Positions 1 through 12,906 of a stretch of 64,000 bases of DNA are shown here, one piece after another. This DNA comes from Acridotheres tristis (Eukaryota; Chordata; Aves; Passeriformes; Sturnidae). The position numbers and the translations under genes are program-made. The notes under the pieces are model-generated. The model made no database searches. It was not told the origin of the DNA and was given only the letters and a program-made list of their open reading frames with translations. Location of the stretch: the NCBI GenBank assembly GCA_037013685.1, contig CM072887.1:45559154-45623153 (forward strand), given 5' to 3'. Numbering within the stretch: the stretch's first letter is position 1; each line of letters begins with the position of its first letter.

Positions 1-3000
1 GAAACTACTGAAGCACAAAAGTAATTGCAGTTTTCTACTTTTGAAACAACATAAGCTGAAACATACTTTTTTTCCAAAGTGAAGGTAGATACAGGAATTT
101 CAGAAATGAAAACTTCAAATGAATCATCCTACTGCTTTTGAGTTGGATTCTTTCGTTCTCATCTGTAAGCAGTTCTCAGAAACACTCAAGCCTAAAAGGG
201 CAGAAAGGATCCATAATTCTGACTAGCCTAGCTTGTGAAGAACAACATGTTGCTTGATAATGTTAAGACTTTCTGCTTTAGACAGGAAAATTCATCGACA
301 TTCATATTGTGAAAGAGCTAATAAAGAAAACAAAAATCTCTTCAACTTCCATACCAGTATGAAATAAATCAATAATGTTGACCAACAAATTTTAGTAATG
401 TAAACGCTGGAGTCACACTCTATCTCATAACCAACCATCAGAGCAGGAATCTGGTTTATAAACACTAAAAACATAATTAAATACAGCTGAGTATCTGTGC
501 TACTCTTTATTCTAAAAGTGGCAATCCACACAGGTCTCTGTGTCCTCCAGCAGAAGGGATTGGTGCTTCATTCCAGCTACATTTATCTCTACATTTTCCC
601 AAAAGACATCCTGTACTTAGATCTCTTCCACAGCCACAAATGACCATTTTACAGATGACACTAGCTGTGCATAATTGGCAATATACCAGTAACCACTGAT
701 GAAACCCCTGTAATCCCAAGGCTCTTATTCCAAGCACTAGGGTTTAGCATCTTGGTGAAGAACATTCCTCCATTCTAAACATTTGCAAGACAAGAGTGAT
801 GCTGTTTAGAAAAACTAAGTTGCATGAAAGCCCTGTACTGACTGTCTACTACAAAGGAAATTTTATGCTTTTCTTCGAAATTATGTAAAGCCTTGTTATC
901 TTGATGAAGATAATAGAGTATCAGTGTGCACATGATATGTAAAATCTTAAAAAGGTCCTCTATATAAAAAGTATTTGTGGGGGGAAAAGCCCATAAAATA
1001 TAAGTAGAACTTTAAACACCGTAAAAGTTCCCTGAAGAAATTTCATTTATGAAAAATCCTCATCTCCAAACAAAAAAGAAAAACAAAACAAAAACCAACC
1101 AACCAAAACCAGAAAAAAAAACAAACCACACTTCATTTTTAACTACTGCAAGCTTTCTTCAAGCAAAACTTGTAAAGACCGAGATGAACAAGGAGACCAG
1201 GAGACTTACCAGTGATCCCTACTGATTTCCTGTTCATCAGAAATCTTAAATAATGCTAAAAGAAGAGAAGAAGCTAAGTGATTTCCAACTTTTCTCATCA
1301 TGATGCCTCTTGCTTTTTCGCTCAATCAATTCCTCTCTTTACCTTTCAGACACCTGCAGACACATTTGGATACTATTTCGAGAGAAACAGACAAGAATTC
1401 AGCTACTCATCATGTTCTCCATCAACCATTACCTTTGGGAACCTAAGCTAAATCACATCCTCCAAAAGAGTTTTGGATCCAATGCCAAGTGGAGAGCTGG
1501 CAGCCTCCAAACACCAAGTACAATAGTGCCCATGTTATTCCCAGCCACCAGTGTGTACTGTGTAGATCAACAGGCAATAAGGCTGTTCTGCAACATCAGT
1601 GCCTCACTTTGAAGGAGTGCCTAGTCACCAGCTTAAAGAACATTTTTTTCTATCTTTCTCAATGACGATGCATTTCCTTTTTAAAAATAATGAGAAACTC
1701 TACATGGAACAGTCTCTACTGTCTGCTAATTACATTCTCTAAATCATGAGGCAGCTTAATCCAAATTTCTGCTCAGACACAAGCAGTTTCAGGCCTTTGA
1801 ACTGGACTATCTCCACCTCAGTTTTTAGGAGTTCTGGCTGGGGCATTCTGGTTGTGGCCGCTTTTAATTCCTTTTGCTGGAGCTGTAACTCTTTTGTGTT
1901 AAATAGCTTGGGAGATGAGAAGAGAAAATAAATTATTTACAGCCCTGTAGGACACCCGTGTGGGAAGTTGAACACCTGCAGTCCCCTCCCTACTGTTGTG
2001 CAGTCTGGTTAATGGGAAGTAGAACATCATTGGCAAGTGTATCCTGGTGGGGAACACTGCAGGATATGAATGTAAGAGCAGCCACCCTCAAGAAAAGCTG
2101 AGAAGGAAATGGATATGTGACTCCTATGCCAAGTTTGACCTCCCAGTCCTGAAATAACATATAAAAGGGCAATAGTAACATCACTTTCATCTTGAACTAT
2201 CTTGAACTCACTCTGAAAAATCCATCCAAGATTATGTCAGGAAAACTGATGATGTATTCTTAAGAGAAAAAATTGCTACTTGCCATAAATAGTTCATCTA
2301 GCCTTCTTTTTGTATCTACTGGATGTTCTACTGTGTCTTGCTGACAGCTATGCATATAGCAAACAGGTAGATTGATAAGCATATGTTCTTTCTCTCACAC
2401 ACATATCAGTAAGTGTTTGCACATTGCACTTTGGTAATCTTCATAGGACAGTAAAAGCTGCCTGAGTTTATCTCTGCCACAAGAAACTCTTTCGCTTTCT
2501 TATATTTTTACATCAGCGGATTGAAAATAGATTGTAAAACTAAAAATCGTCTAAATTCAACAAAAAAGCTTTGTGAAACTTTTGACCATGATTCAAGCAA
2601 TTATGTATTTTTTTCATATTTCCACATTAATATCTCTAAGAAATACAATATTTTCCTTCAGAAATGCTTCTTCTAATTCTTGTCATGCTGGCCCCCAAAG
2701 GACACCCACACACAGATGGCAATGGAAGGAAGAGAGGAGCAATGTAATTTCTGCTAGACTTTTAAAATTCATGGAGGATTTTCACAAGGGAAAGTTCCCA
2801 AGTCCTAACTCAGGGGTAATGGGAATAAATATATAAATTATATTAGACTTGATTTGGGATTTTGACTCCCGGAAGAAAGTCAGTGGGGACACAGTGACTT
2901 GCAGTTTTGACATCTGCCCAGCAATGATGTCAATGTACTTCCTCACAAAGTTTTCCTACACAATAATAGTTAATTTATACAGTTGGTTTGAAAACGGGTT

Positions 3001-6000
3001 TTTCCACTGTTGCTATTTCAAAACACTCTTTCAGTGACTCATGCTTTTACTGTTCTCTTCACTTAAGACTCTCAAAACTGATGTCTAGGAAAAAAAACAA
3101 ACCCTTTGATCAGTGTATATTTCCTGACTAACACAATCTATTTAATATAGTTATTTTGACAAAAATACACCTTTTAGAGAGATTTAGCGATGCTCTGCAA
3201 AAACTTCTGAATCACAAGTTTCTCAAGAATTTGATCATTACCCAGCCATTCTCACACATACAAAAATCACTCCAACAGGAAACTTCTCAATAAAAAAATA
3301 GAGCAGTTGCACAAAATATTTAGCTTCAGAGATACAATCCAGTGCAGGGACACAGGCTATAACAGAAAGTTTGAAAACATGAATTTCATAACAAAATCCC
3401 AAGAAATTGCAGAATAAAAATACTTTCTTCAGCCAAAGTAGCCATCAGGGAGTTTTAGTTCTTTATTCCCATTGTTCCACAGGCTGTAGCACAGATCAGC
3501 TATTTTTCAACTAGTAGTAATAAATACAAAGTATAAAATTCAAGAAAGTTCACTGAAGCTGAGTAGAAACCTTCAACCTTAATCTGAATATTCAAGTGTT
3601 ACACCAGAAATGTCACTGACTCTGATCAAAACTTTGCTCAAGCCTTCTTTTTTTTTCTATTTGAAATATGAAATGTTTTAATATTCAATAGACGACAGAA
3701 AGTTCAAATGAATTGCTATTCTTGATTAATCTGTGCTGGATGTTTTTGTGGCATTTCCCCCAGATCCATGATTATTTTAATACCTCTATGTCTCAGAGTT
3801 TACACTTCAAAGATCTGCTTCAGGGTTACATTTTCAAAAGGGAAAGGAAATTAAGCTATTCAAATTTTAAATATCTATATTTTTGAGCATTATTCTGACT
3901 GAAAATCTAATCCTATTCAGCTTTGACCAAAATATGGGACTGCTTCAAGAGTTTAGTATGCTCAGTTGCTTGGCATAATAAAAATAACTTACATTATATA
4001 GTATGGAATGAACTGTGTTAGAAATAAAAATTACTTTGCTCTAACTCAATACTTCCAGCAAATTCAACATAGTTTTCATTTCAGTTTTTCATCACTATTC
4101 AGAGATTATGAATTAACTTATTCTAAATATCGATAATTGTGCTGCATAACTATCTGAAGCAGGTATTACTGGGTCTGTTCTCAAAGACATAAAAATCTCA
4201 TATTTCTCATGGTAGTTCTTTACATAAGTACCACAAGAACCCTGTAATAAGAAAGGTAAAATTTATTAGCTCTTGAGGAAAATTCCAAAATATTAATTGA
4301 AATATAAATTTTGCTGACAATTGAAATTCTCTAACATGATTTATCCATCAATGGAGACTTACCAAAAATTGAGGTAGACATGAACTACTATTTTAATATG
4401 CAATCAGCAGCTCTTGAGTTTAAAATAAACTTAATCATATCATCCATAATAAGTAATATATTTCTATGTCAAATTGAAAATTGAAGAATGGTACATGCTC
4501 AATGGTGTATATTCATATATGTGAGTATACACGCCAGTCATTTTATATATTATGCTCCCATCCATCACAATGAACTTAGCAAACCAAGAAGTAAAACCTG
4601 GAGAAAATAAATCCTTCCACATTTCAGTTCACCAAGTCCATTCCCTTGCTGCTGTTTCCCAAGGGACATTCACATCAGCATTTGTAAGATATAAATTGCA
4701 GCCCTGTAGCTAGTATTGGCTTTTTCTCTATGACATTTTTATAGGAATTCAAAAGACACCTTTCTGCTGTGACAAGTAATGTGGTACCACATTAATCAAA
4801 TACATTTTTGAAGCAAAGTACTTTGCTTTCCATCAGTATCAGGCAATGTTCACAGAGCCATCACTAATGTCTCCATTTTAGGAATGTCTCTTGGAGCCTG
4901 GACAAAGAAACAATCTCTGCAAAAACCTTCTGTTTTCTCCCATCCTTACCCTCACATTCATTACATGCAGAGCAACCATTTAATAACACTAATCCATGAC
5001 CTCATGGGAAGCATTTGTAAGTTTATGTGGAAAAGCTGGAGAGAGTAATTTTCCACCATCCATTATAAAGTACAAGAAGGATAAAAAAGACATTATTCTG
5101 AACAATCCTGAACTAAGATGTAACCTTCGGTATTTATTTCTACAGTAAAGATAATAGTTCCTCGTACTGTGCTGTGGATCTTGAGGGCTAGAGAACAGAA
5201 AAGCACTTTGAAAAGATCAACCTGTAAGTATTAGTGCAATAAATAATAGTGCATGTCCTGGAGTCTGGACTCTTTTCTTCATGTTAATTTAATATACATT
5301 TCAATGTTTTATTTATTTAAATGAAACAGCTGAGAACTGATGGTGTCTTACTGTGAACATAGGATGGATCTTCTATAACTTAGACTTGAGAGTACAGAAG
5401 CTCTTTGTAAAGATGAGACTGTAGTTCATTATTTTTTTCCTTCTTCACAAAATGCAGAAAAAATTAGGTTCATACAGTTGCCTAGGAGTATGCAGTGACG
5501 TGAATACTACTTTTAGCACCTGTTGCGTCTCTGCTGTTTACATTGTCAGAGAAAGAATAAATAGTATCAAGGTGCAATCACCCTTGGTGAGGGAACAAGT
5601 ATACACAACCATTCAGCTACCTATCCAAACCAGTCTTGGCCTCCTTCCCAGCCCCTGTACAATTTATTTGACTTTCAGTTTCTCCATGTAAGTTTTGAGG
5701 ACTTGTACGTATTTTATGCAAAATTGTTGATGGCCACCATTTCTTCCTTTACCACTGACTGCAGACTCAGGAATAGATGATCTATATTCTCTTGGGAAAA
5801 TAAAGGCAGGATCAGTGAAGAAATATAAAGCAAATAGATATCCAGGATATATAGGATTACTGTTCACTAGTGGAAGGCAAAAGTAGACACAACTCTTGTG
5901 TTTACTGCTGGAGACAATAAAGATTTTTTCAGTCAGTCAAGGAATTGTGCCATCTACATGAAATATGGTCCCAAGGTTGGGAGAGAGGGGGCAAGAAGAT

Positions 6001-7658
6001 ATGTTTTGGGAAAAACATGTTCTTGCTCAATCTCCTTACATCCTTAAAAGAGCTAAAATGAACTCATCAACAGATTACAAAAGAAAACTAGCTTCCCTCC
6101 CCTGCAACAGGAAAAAGACCCAATAAAATTTAAACCAATAAATTCAAAAATTTAAAGTATTTCTTCATAGATAAATGTACCCTGTTCAATCTGGCACCAG
6201 AAATTAATATGATTCTCCTGCTACCTTATCGTCAGATAAGAAATCAGGGGAAAGCAGCAAAGGGTGCTTGTGCTTGGACTAGCAAGTAGCCTGATTATGG
6301 CAGTATGCAGATTGCTTCCCCTTGATAGCCTGGGAACAGAATCATTCTCCTCTCCAAAATACAGGGTAAAGGGAGTAGAGGTAATACGACCGCTTCGAAT
6401 TTTTCTTGATGCAAAACAGGTTGGATATAAGAAATACAGAAGGGAAGTCTTAAGTAGCTTATCCCCTTCCAATTTCGGCTTCACTTTGGGGCAGGTTTCC
6501 ACTTAGAAACTAAGAATATACTAGGCTGTTTTAGTCCTCCTTTCTACTATTCCAATTATGTCTAACCCTGCATAAAACTGGGCTCCTGTCAATAACCAAT
6601 ATACAAATAAATGCCTGTCTTAGCACTGTTTTCAACAAATAATGTCCAATGGATGGGAACAGGCTAGTCACATTAACAGCCAGTAAAACATGCTGCTCCC
6701 AAGCGAGACATAACCACTCTATTTGTGCTGCAGCACACAAACACAGCAGCAATTCACACCAGTCAGAGAATATCAGAAGAATTTCTTCATCTCAAATTCA
6801 CTACTCTCATCTTTTATTGACTTAACAATGAGTATGTCTTTGGCCATTGCCATTTCTGGAACAATGTTCCATAGTTTTAAGTAATGGTTGATGAAATACA
6901 TTCATATGCCTCTATTTTTAATTTTTTTTTAAAGAAAGTGATGGCTTACTAGTTTAGGTGAGTGTATTAAATATCCAAAGATTCAACTTTAAAACTGACT
7001 TCCTTTCTTACTTATAGTATTGAGTTTTGCCTCACATGTTATGCTTCTAGAAATGACTGTCACTCAGAGAAAGGAAGCAACAAGGTGTTACTACTGTTAA
7101 TACACTTTACATTTCAGAAATTTTTCCTTCTCACATGTTTAAAATTATCATTTAGCTTGTGTTATGAAAGATGTCCTTGCTAGTTAGTGTTTTCTTGTTT
7201 TTAGCAAGTACGCTAACAAAGGTAAACAAGTTCCTGTTCTTCAAACAAGAACGTGTGTGCAGAGAAAATAGAGGAAAATTACAGCCCTGAGCACAGGTTC
7301 TTAAGATGAAGCCCCCACAAGGAACTCTTGTTAAACACATAGAAAATACAAACATGTAATGCTTTAGTGATGCCTAAATTTGATGTACTCTAAACTTAGT
7401 AAATATGATGATCACCAAACCAAGCATGTCAGTGAAGGCAGATAATCTGGCAGAGGTAGGAGTAACTCTGCTGTTTCATGTTGCAGAGCTCATTCAGTAA
7501 TTTAAATATGGAAGCATTTTATTCTAATTGCTATTCAAACATGTTGGAACAGCGAGTCTCTCTGCTAAGGACCCTACAATCAGCATTTCTGATGTAGTGC
7601 ATCTTCAAAAGGATGCTTCACGAATCGCAACAGAACCAGAGACACCGGAGTTTCTTAC
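1..7658. other. Intronic stretch, no gene seen
   Basis: AT-rich intron. It has an A-rich tract at 1068-1128 and short open frames on both strands, for example at 507-737, 1310-1612 and 6221-6506. None has recognisable domains, splice sites in a sensible arrangement or an upstream promoter. I see no transposon I can name here. Confidence 0.6.
1068..1128. repeat. A-rich tract with AACC units
   Basis: Low-complexity A-rich sequence containing CCAACCAACCAAAACC. Confidence 0.85.
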
Positions 7659-7740
7659 CTTGCAGCACACTTTGAGGCTCTCAAACTTCATTTGGATATG
7701 AAGTGGAACCCCAACATCAAACATCAAAGTATTGCATAAA
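7659..7740 (-). other. Possible cryptic or poison exon in the RGS7 intron
   Basis: On the minus strand an 82-bp segment is bounded by a good acceptor (T-rich tract ending AATTTTTCAG) and a near-consensus donor (AAG then GTAAGA). One frame is open throughout, reading LCNTLMFDVG and ending KVCCK, but it matches no RGS7 sequence I know. Spliced after the DEP exon (phase 1), it would hit a TGA within about five codons. It could therefore act only as a poison exon or a non-coding exon, or it may be chance splice-like sequence. Confidence 0.2.
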
Positions 7741-8059
7741 CTGAAAAATTAAAAATATTTTCCTTTAATGCTATCAAAATGTGTGATTCAACAGGGACAA
7801 AACCTTTTTCTTAGCATAAAACAAACAGAATTTTTCATCTTCATCTTTCTGACTCATACAACATTTTCTAACAGGAGTATAATAATAAAACAGTAAAAAA
7901 AAACCTCAGTATTTCAGTACCTTCTGATAATGGCAATGTCAAAAAAATTCTCCTGAAAAAGTGTGGCTCTAAAAAAATTTCACAGCAGAAAACTGGTTTG
8001 CCAGATATAACACCATAAATAGCCTCAATGGATAATTCTTCTAAATTAAGCAGATGTAG

Positions 8060-8114
8060 AAGGCTTGAACAGAACTAAGATAGATGTGCCTCATTATCCT
8101 ATGATTCTATGATC
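8060..8114 (+). mobile_element. CR1 3'-end remnant (short)
   Basis: A degraded segment ending CCTATGATTCTATGAT, which is the octamer-type tail found at the 3' end of avian CR1 LINEs. Only the last few tens of bases are recognisable, so the 5' limit is a guess and the copy is old. Confidence 0.45.
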
Positions 8115-11100
8115 TCTTTGACAAGACCAGAGGACAGAGCCATAGGACCTGCTACATGGAGCACTCAGGGACATTCAATCAATAGTTTTAGACACAAGAG
8201 ATAAAATAAGAAGAGAATAATGGGCAATTTCATCCGCCTTTTTCTCTTAAGGTGTTAGGTTGTCAATCATTATCAGTATAAGTAAAAATTTTTATTCCAC
8301 TGTATATCTTTAATAGCTTGCTACTTTCATTTTAATCTAAACTAAATTCAAAGATATTCTTATTGTGCCATATAAACACTATCATGATAGCAGTGATAGC
8401 TCTCCCTTATTTCATACCATGCCTCTCTCTTGTTTATGAGTCATCTCTCCTCTCACCATGTAGTAAAGAAAACAGATGAGCCTTGAAAAGCTAACACTTT
8501 TGCAATTTTATGTAGCAAATACCATTTGGAAAATGCATCTGTAAAATCACAATTCCTGTAACTACTCCACCAGTTTCCAGTCAGTGCGTTATATACAGTG
8601 GGGATGAAAACATTTGGGAAGTATCTGGAATTCAGCTTCTAAAAGATGTTTTCTTTGAAAATAAGAGTAAGAGCAAACTTACTATTTTGGCAGTTTTGAA
8701 TCATGTTCTTTTAAGCTTTAATTTCAAATCTATTTTTAATTCTGGTGCTATGCTTAAAAGTAATTTCTCTTTATTGAATGATAAATCAAAGAGAATATTA
8801 TAAAACCATTCTTCCTCTTAGTTGCAATGGGAAAATCCAAAGCAACTCCATTACAGTCACTAAAAACATTTCAAAAGTTTCAAATCAATATAGTTTCAAG
8901 AAGTGATTGAAATAGATATTGAAATATGGCTCAAATTCTTCTCAGCTATGACATATATTGAGAGTTACAGAAAACAAATGGCAATTTAAAGTTGCTTAAG
9001 AAACTTAAAAGTCTGTTTCTCTACTCCTAAGGTGAGTATGCATGCAAAATTGTGGCAATACCATAACCATCTAGAGCTATTTACTTCTAACATAAAACTT
9101 CTCTATACAATAGTGTATATTTTTATACTCATCTACACCTTTGCTACCTGACAGGTGAAAGGGAGGTGCAAAAAAAGGCTCCACCCTTCATATTGTTTAA
9201 GAAGCTGTCCTGATTGTCTCTCAAGCACCTTCTTGGGCTATGCAAACTAAAGCAACCATGGTCTAAATTGGGCATGATCACACTCCATAAAAAAGAAACA
9301 TTCTGACTATTTTGACATAAAACACATTTGTTTTACCAGAGGCATTAGCAACGTAATGATATTCCCTCCTTCAAAAACACTTTGTTTGATGTATGATTGA
9401 TGCCTTCACAAGGAAAAGTACACAAATGCTGGCAATTAAAGTCACGTATGTAAAATCCAGGAGAAGCAGTATTCCCTCCTCTCTGTGTGCAGGGAAGCTG
9501 AGGGAGGACAGATCTCTGGGGTGTCAGGGAGTGTCTTAGATGCCAGTTAGGTAACTATGCTGAAACAAAGCAAAAGTAAAGATAAGTGGGTATTCACAAA
9601 CAAATGGGACGAGGTTATTGAGGGACATATTATTTGAAGGACCTGCTGTTTTCTTGGATTTGACAGATGTGGTCACCTGCACCAAAGCTGGTTACCTCTA
9701 TTTGGCACAAGGGAAAGGATTTGACTAAAGAATGATTACTGCTTAATAAAGCCTTTCAGCAAGGGAAACAACAATGCTCAGTTTGTCCCAGAACAGGCAC
9801 TACTAAAGTGAGTGTTATTTCCTAAAGATGTAAAACTTACAAAGTGCCCTGCAAAGAATTACAGAAAATTATTTAATTGATTTAGAATTTGTACAATGCT
9901 ATATGGAAGAACTCCAGCAACATTAAGTCCCCTAGTATTACTATGATGAAATGAGTGCACAGTTCACTTTATATCTGTGGTAATGGTCAGAGAGGCCAAA
10001 TGAAAAGACTGCTGCCCCAAAGAGAGAATAGTTAAGCCAATGATGAAAATCCAAGGGATTTAGTTTTAAGCCTCACTTATGAGCGAGCCATAGGTTATGC
10101 TAGTATGCCTTTGGCAACACCAGGGGTTTTGAGGTTGGTTTTTATTGGTTTTTTTTGTTTGGTTGGTTTTTTTAATTTTTTTTTTTTTTTGTGGGGAGGA
10201 GCTGGTGCACTTACAAGAGGAATACTATGCTCTTACTATACTCAAAATATTTTAAAAATGTAATTAAAGAATGACAGGCAAATTTTCATATTGCTTCAAA
10301 TGGGAAGATTCAGCCTTAATAACATTGATTGTTAGCCTGCTGAACCATCTATTGCAAGTACTTCTTTAATAATGAATGACCCTTGGTCTATTTATTTATA
10401 AAAGCCATGCAAGATACAGGAAACATACAGATAAAGGTCAGTGTTTAACATGATGAATTCAGGCAGGACTTCAAAGTATATCAGGCTTGTTCTTGATTTT
10501 ATTTCATACGAAAATTCTTCATATCATTTGCATTGATGGCTGGGCATAAGTTAAATGGGTTTTCATGCTTTTTAAAATGAATGTTAGCATTCATTTTGCC
10601 AGGTTTTCTTTTTTTGCTGTTATTTAAGCAGGTGAGAGGGAATATAAACTGAACACTTGAGCAATGAAAAGAGTTCAACTTCAGGCTTTCCCTCTGGTTT
10701 TGCTGCACTATAACCATATGTTACCCTGAGTATCTACCAGATAAAAAGGTCATGAAAAAATACAACATGTATATAATACTAATCACTCTTTTCCAGCACT
10801 TTGATTCCTATCACTTCCCTTACATTTTTTGAAATGCTAATTACATTCAGTCTGAGGCACTAAAGTTGTACAAAATTGTACAAAAGTTGCTTTAGGAAAA
10901 CAGGATTATTTTGCTGTTATAAATGGTCATTAAAGGACAATTTGTGTAATTCAATGCTAAGGTTGATACTGTTAATAAACACCCTTGACTGGAAACTACA
11001 GAGAAGAACCTTGCAGATAAAAAGTAAACACCTTTGGAAACCCAAGGCAGCATCTCAGTCTTAATGGGTGCACCCACACTTTGCTAGATTTCAGACAATT

Positions 11101-12075
11101 AACTGGGCCTCCAATGCAGCCACAGAGGGGGTCTGTTTTATACGAGGGCACGAGTTTAGAGGTGCCCAGGCATCATCACAGTGCGGCACTGGCTGACAGC
11201 AGCTTGGGGGTTCCAAGCCCCTCTCTTCAGCCAGTGGCTGCTCCACTAAGTACCCACATGTGGGCACCCAGCCCCTGGCAGCAGCAGGAGCAGGCACAGG
11301 GAGCGTTTTTCATCCCCTCCAGCAGAGCAGCAGCCCAGGACCCTGACTACAGGGGCAAGGGGCATATTTCCTGTTTTTCTCTGGCCTTGCTCGGCGCTGT
11401 CTCATTTGTAGCCCATTAATAGTTTCAGACTCTTCACCCATAATCATAGAAACTAGGCTGCTGTTTCATAGCTGTTTAGACACATACTTCATGTAGTGGT
11501 GCTGTGGTATATGTTCAGTGATTTAGTTAGATTCTGAGAGAAGAAAGATTGAATCAAATGTGCATGGATTTTACTCAAGATACTTAGGTATTGTTTTTGC
11601 ATATACAAATGTTTCAAATAAATCTATTTCTTTTATTAGCACTAAAGTTGCAGAGTTCACTTACCAACAGAAAAATCTCATAATCTCATGCTGGAAATAG
11701 TAATACTCAGCAAAAAAAAAAAGCATTTTTGATTTGAGGCAGAATTTTTTACTCTGTTTCTTTCATTCTTCTTTCTTACCATGTCAATACTAATCACAGA
11801 TGAAAAACTAATTTTATTTTTTTAATTATGTCAGCAAAAGGAACTTTTTCCTTCCCAAAATAATGGTAGAAAAATAGTTCCAAAAGATTTCCAATAGTGA
11901 TACAAATCTTCATTAGATCTGAGACCCAGGGCTATAATCTCCTCCTTATTTGACAGAGCTGTTGATTTGAGAAGTTTCACCTGACTGAGGACACCTACTG
12001 CAAATGCTACTGAATCACGATTATAAAGAGTTAAGATTTTAGCTAAGGGTTAGTAGCAATTTGTATTGATCAAGA
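8115..12075. other. Intronic stretch with a T-rich tract and one GC-rich patch
   Basis: Plain AT-rich intron apart from a T/G-rich tract at 10126-10192 and an unexplained GC-rich patch at about 11090-11400. The patch has open frames on both strands but no recognisable protein. It may be an old repeat I cannot name. Confidence 0.55.
10126..10192. repeat. T-rich tract with GGTT units
   Basis: Low-complexity T/G sequence, in effect the complement of the AACC-containing tract at 1.1 kb, ending in a run of 14 T bases before GTGGGG. Confidence 0.85.
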
Positions 12076-12605
12076 TGTAAGTTAGGTAGGCAAATGGTAG
12101 GTAAATGATTATTACATGCTTAAGTTAGAGCTAGTTGTTATATTGTTTGCTGTTATGAGCTTGCGTATAGAAAGAAGTGGAGTAAGTGAACCATTATAAG
12201 AAGAAACTGAAACCAGTAAGAACAATGGCCAGCACCTGGACTGTATATCAATTAATCACAAAGGAAGGGGCCTTGGATCGTGCCAGAGGGTCACAGAGAC
12301 CTGATGAAGACTCTCCTGACTTCATCCTTCAAGACCACTGACCCATTTTGAGACCACCGACCCAATTCAAGACAAGAACTGTGCATGCATGAAGGACTGA
12401 TGGGCTCATTTTAATATGGGGTGGGGATGGGAGGTGCTGGGGTTATGCAGATGTATTGTATGTAAGATCTTGGGGAATAAATGGATGGCAAAGAACCTTG
12501 CTCAGGGCAGTCACGCCTTTCAGAGGTGACTCCCGTGCTGCCTGCCAGTGAATAAACATACCACTTTCTAACTTTAATTAGTTAGAGGGTCTTTGTCCGT
12601 GATCA
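12076..12605 (+). mobile_element. Endogenous retrovirus LTR (probably solo)
   Basis: This moderately GC-rich segment has LTR character in the plus orientation: a compact regulatory-looking region, two AATAAA signals near the 3' end (12476-12481 and 12551-12556), and a terminal part ending TTTGTCCGTGATCA. It resembles LTRs common in songbird genomes, by recognition only. No gag, pol or env sequence follows, so it is probably a solo LTR. The 3' end is put at the CA at 12605. The 5' end is uncertain. A TG at 11782 preceded by TACCA would give a 5-bp target-site duplication with TACCA at 12606-12610 and an 824-bp LTR, but that match could be chance. Confidence 0.65.
12476..12556 (+). promoter_or_regulatory. 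LTR polyadenylation signals
   Basis: AATAAA hexamers at 12476-12481 and 12551-12556 lie in the 3' part of the LTR, in its sense orientation. This is the position expected for retroviral 3'-end processing. They are antisense to RGS7 and should not affect it. Confidence 0.5.
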
Positions 12606-12795
12606 TACCAGTTTTTAATGATTCATTACACTAATACAATCCATTTTTCTTCTTGCCATGTGTTGTGCCTGTTTATATGCTTGCTGAAGCTAATGCAAAA
12701 CTTAGGAACTCTTGCTTATATTCTCTGCAGTGTCCCTATTTCTTTCTGTTTGCTATTTTTCTGTAAATAAAATTTCCCGTTTGGATAACCCATCA

Positions 12796-12906
12796 TAAAA
12801 TATTAAATATTAAATATAAATAAATATTATACTATATATTATTATCTTATATTATTATATATTATTATATTTATTATTATTATTAAATATAAATAATTAT
12901 TAAACT
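12796..12906. repeat. AT-rich low-complexity (ATT/AAAT) tract
   Basis: About 110 bp built almost only from A and T in ATT, TATTA and AAATA units, with just a few other bases. It starts about 190 bp after the LTR. Confidence 0.85.

Noticed and set aside
507..737. Cysteine-rich 76-codon minus-strand frame with nine cysteines, faintly like a secreted peptide
   Set aside because: The spacing fits neither beta-defensin nor WAP patterns. There is no supported promoter or splice structure, and it lies inside an RGS7 intron. It is most likely chance.
6221..6506. Paired frames of 93 and 80 codons on opposite strands
   Set aside because: No domain, splice signals or repeat motif recognised. Sense-antisense open pairs like this are common by chance.
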